Positions 32,261 to 34,070 of a DNA stretch of 34,070 bases are shown here, in pieces. Numbering within the stretch: the first letter of the stretch is position 1; the number at the start of each line of letters is the position of its first letter. Under the pieces are notes generated by a model. It had not been told where the DNA came from and did no database searches. It was given only the letters and a program-made list of their open reading frames with translations. A program made the translations under genes and the position numbers. This DNA is from Gammaproteobacteria bacterium (lineage in GTDB: Bacteria; Pseudomonadota; Gammaproteobacteria; SZUA-229), in assembly GCA_013042055.1 (NCBI GenBank), contig JABDQW010000087.1:1-34070 (forward strand), in the 5' to 3' direction.

Positions 32261-33802
32261 TCAACGCGTTTCCTGGTAGAGATGTACATCAGTCTGTGGA
32301 AACGGTATCGAGACACCTTCAGCATCAAAGCGACGTTTGACCTCGCGTGTTATGTACCAGTAAACCTCCCAATAGTTTTCCGGCTTTACCCAGGGGCGGC
32401 AAATAAAATTCACCGATGAGTCGGCAAGCTGGTGGAGTTTGACGACTGGAGCGGGCTCCTTTAGCACAAGCTCATGCGCTTTGACGATGTCCTCGAGTAT
32501 TTGCTGCGCCTTGTCTATATCATCACCGTAACCGATACCGAACAACAGATCAATGCGTCGTTGGGTGATACCGGTGACATTGGTAATCACATCGCCCCAA
32601 ACCGAATTGTTGGGCACGATCACCAGCTGGTTGTCCGGTGTTCTCATTTGTGTGGACAACAGATTCATCGACTCGACCTTGCCAAGCGCACCTGCGACGT
32701 TGACAAAATCACCCACATCAAAAGGCCGATAGATCAACATAAGGATTCCACTGGCAAAATTGCTGAGCGAATTCTGCAGCGCAAACGCAATCACGAAACC
32801 GGCAGCACCGATAACTGCAAGCACGGGACCGACATTGATCTCGAGCGCCGACAGGCCGACAAAGAATCCAATGAACAGGACGAGTCGACGAGCGCTTATC
32901 ACCAGAAAATCGCGCAGTAGGGATGACAGTTTTCTGGATCGGGACATGGCCTGTTGTGTCGCTTTCCCAGCCACGATTGAGAGTAGATAGAAAATGATCA
33001 CGATTACGAGAAACTGTATGATGTTGACAGCCCAGCGAAAACCGCCTTCCGCCGACATCAACCAGCCCGTTATCGTTGTCCAGGTAGCGCTCGTATCGGT
33101 CACATCCAGCTTGACCCCGGACACCGCCTTGATGTAGGCGTCGTATTCCTTGGTGTCCCCACCCTTCGCAGCCAGTTCGGCAAGCACGAACTTGTAGCGG
33201 TCGATCAGCGCAGTTCGCTCTGCCCGGAGCTGCGTAACATGCTTGATCAGCGCCGTTTTGAGATCGTCCTTGGCCTCTTCATCCGTGGGCGGCGAAGCCG
33301 GCGCTTCCGCATCCGCTTCCGGTTTAACTTTCTCTTGCGCGGCTTCGATGGCTTTCTGTACTTCGGCATCCTGGGCAGACTGCTTTTCGGCCTCCTCAGC
33401 CGCTTTCAAAGCTTGCGATGCTTCCTTGACGGTCTCTGCAACTTTCTCTTTGTCCGCTTCCAGCTTCGCTTCCTCCGCGTCCTTCAGCGCCTGCTCAACC
33501 GCTTTGGCTTTCTTGATCTCTTGCTTCTTGTAATAAGCCGCCACTTCGGCGTTACTGATCTCATCCACTTTGTCCTGCAGAATCCGCTGCCAGGCTTTTG
33601 CCTCGGCTTTGAGTTCGCATTTTGTGAGCGGCTTCACCCGATGTGACAATACCACCGCAGGCACGTTGGGATCCTTGTTGGTCACCGCTTTCAGATCATC
33701 GGGGCATTCCTTCGCAACAAGAACGCGAGGCAATAACAATAGGACAATCAGCGCCGGTCCCAGTAATTTCATCCAAAGGGCATTTCTGTTCGTATCTTTC
33801 AT
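32261..33802 (-). CDS. MscS-family mechanosensitive channel, coiled-coil extended
   Basis: A 513-residue inner-membrane channel expected to release small solutes when the membrane is stretched. Residues 11-30 look like a signal peptide. Residues 60-215 are a long Ala/Glu/Lys-rich predicted coiled coil, probably periplasmic, with a Pro-rich break near 165-172. Membrane segments lie at about 258-278 and 304-320. The pore helix and beta-domain start follow the MscS pattern: VIGAAGFVIAFALQNSLSNF (330-349), then GILMLIYRPFDVGDFV (352-367). The C-terminal domain ends at about 508. Cys33 and Cys62 could pair outside the cytoplasm. Only the last 260 residues correspond to small-type MscS, so this is one of the larger family members. 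Accumulated sucrose from the operon would be a sensible osmotic context, as inference. Confidence 0.9.
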   Translation of the reverse strand: MKDTNRNALWMKLLGPALIVLLLLPRVLVAKECPDDLKAVTNKDPNVPAVVLSHRVKPLTKCELKAEAKAWQRILQDKVDEISNAEVAAYYKKQEIKKAKAVEQALKDAEEAKLEADKEKVAETVKEASQALKAAEEAEKQSAQDAEVQKAIEAAQEKVKPEADAEAPASPPTDEEAKDDLKTALIKHVTQLRAERTALIDRYKFVLAELAAKGGDTKEYDAYIKAVSGVKLDVTDTSATWTTITGWLMSAEGGFRWAVNIIQFLVIVIIFYLLSIVAGKATQQAMSRSRKLSSLLRDFLVISARRLVLFIGFFVGLSALEINVGPVLAVIGAAGFVIAFALQNSLSNFASGILMLIYRPFDVGDFVNVAGALGKVESMNLLSTQMRTPDNQLVIVPNNSVWGDVITNVTGITQRRIDLLFGIGYGDDIDKAQQILEDIVKAHELVLKEPAPVVKLHQLADSSVNFICRPWVKPENYWEVYWYITREVKRRFDAEGVSIPFPQTDVHLYQETR

Positions 33803-33919
33803 TTAGTTGGAACCCGTCCTGCTGGTTTCGGCTCATTAGCGCGCCAGGATATCGTTCGCAGCGGGTGACCCGCTCAGCCTTGCTGTCAGGATAAGCGACC
33901 GCGTTGTTGGCTGCTGTCA

Positions 33920-34070
33920 TTATAAACGGAAATGGTCGCAGCCTGCGTCGTTTTCGCTCAGCTGCAGGTGCTCGTCGCGTCCGGGGTTGAGCTCAGCCCC
34001 GCCTTGCGGCGTATGCGCCAGCCCGGCGCGTCGAATACCCAGAGCGATCTCACCCCGGGTGTCAGCGGCT
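33920..34070 (-). CDS. C-terminal end of a gene cut by window edge
   Basis: On the minus strand an open frame enters from the window edge and ends at TAA (33922-33920) after 49 visible codons. The residues include RGEIALGIRRAG and ELNPGRDEHLQLSEND. The pattern G-E-x-A-x-G-[IY]-R followed by LNP and a charged strand resembles the C-terminal regulatory end of CASTOR/TrkA-type potassium channel proteins. That would fit the neighbouring channel genes, but the match is short. The MscS gene starts 117 bp further on. Confidence 0.45.
   Translation of the reverse strand, partial: AADTRGEIALGIRRAGLAHTPQGGAELNPGRDEHLQLSENDAGCDHFRL

Noticed and set aside
33239-33646. Plus-strand Phe/Leu/Arg-rich frame opposite the MscS coiled coil
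   Set aside because: It is the complement of Glu/Lys/Ala codons; the hydrophobic look is an artefact of the antisense reading.

Overview
The window looks like gammaproteobacterial chromosome of moderate G+C. Every large gene resembles enzymes or channels common in chemolithoautotrophic or methylotrophic gammaproteobacteria. No rRNA, tRNA, CRISPR array or intact insertion sequence was seen. The genus cannot be fixed from the sequence alone.

The first two thirds (about 230-21920) is one long minus-strand carbohydrate-storage locus. Read in transcription order, right to left, it is pgi, glk, glgC, a GH57 glycosidase, malQ, glgB, glgA, glgP, then zwf, pgl, sucrose-phosphate synthase, sucrose-phosphatase, fructokinase and amylosucrase. 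Most junctions overlap by 1-8 bases (ATGA, GTGA, TTGA, TAATG), a sign of a translationally coupled operon. The only gaps are 57 bp (pgi/glk), 187 bp (glgP/zwf) and 195 bp (fructokinase/amylosucrase), and the last two hold repeat elements. Together the genes would phosphorylate and isomerise glucose, make ADP-glucose and glycogen, degrade glycogen, send glucose 6-phosphate into the oxidative pentose-phosphate branch, make sucrose, and convert sucrose to alpha-glucan plus fructose, which fructokinase recovers. The sps-spp-fruK-ams block is like the one known from halotolerant methanotrophs; here it is joined to the whole glycogen and glucose-6-phosphate toolkit.

After a roughly 800 bp spacer, a second, divergent glycogen phosphorylase lies on the plus strand (22718-25231). 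It is followed by a Na+/phosphate cotransporter-like protein with a PhoU-like tail and a DUF389 membrane protein.

The right end (28586-34070) is a set of minus-strand channel genes: a prokaryotic ionotropic-glutamate-receptor-like protein with an unusual pore loop, a CLC protein that lacks several transporter hallmarks, an MscS channel with a long N-terminal coiled coil, and the C-terminal end of a further reading frame cut by the window edge.

Nearly every intergenic gap over 100 bp carries a repeat. Six copies or deletion derivatives of one MITE-like element share ends close to AGCCCGCATTTCTCACCAGG and are mostly bounded by TA. A seventh, degenerate copy is interrupted by a 24-bp-arm palindrome. 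Two further short-repeat types flank the glutamate-receptor-like gene, and a remnant of a REP-associated (Y1) transposase lies next to one of them.
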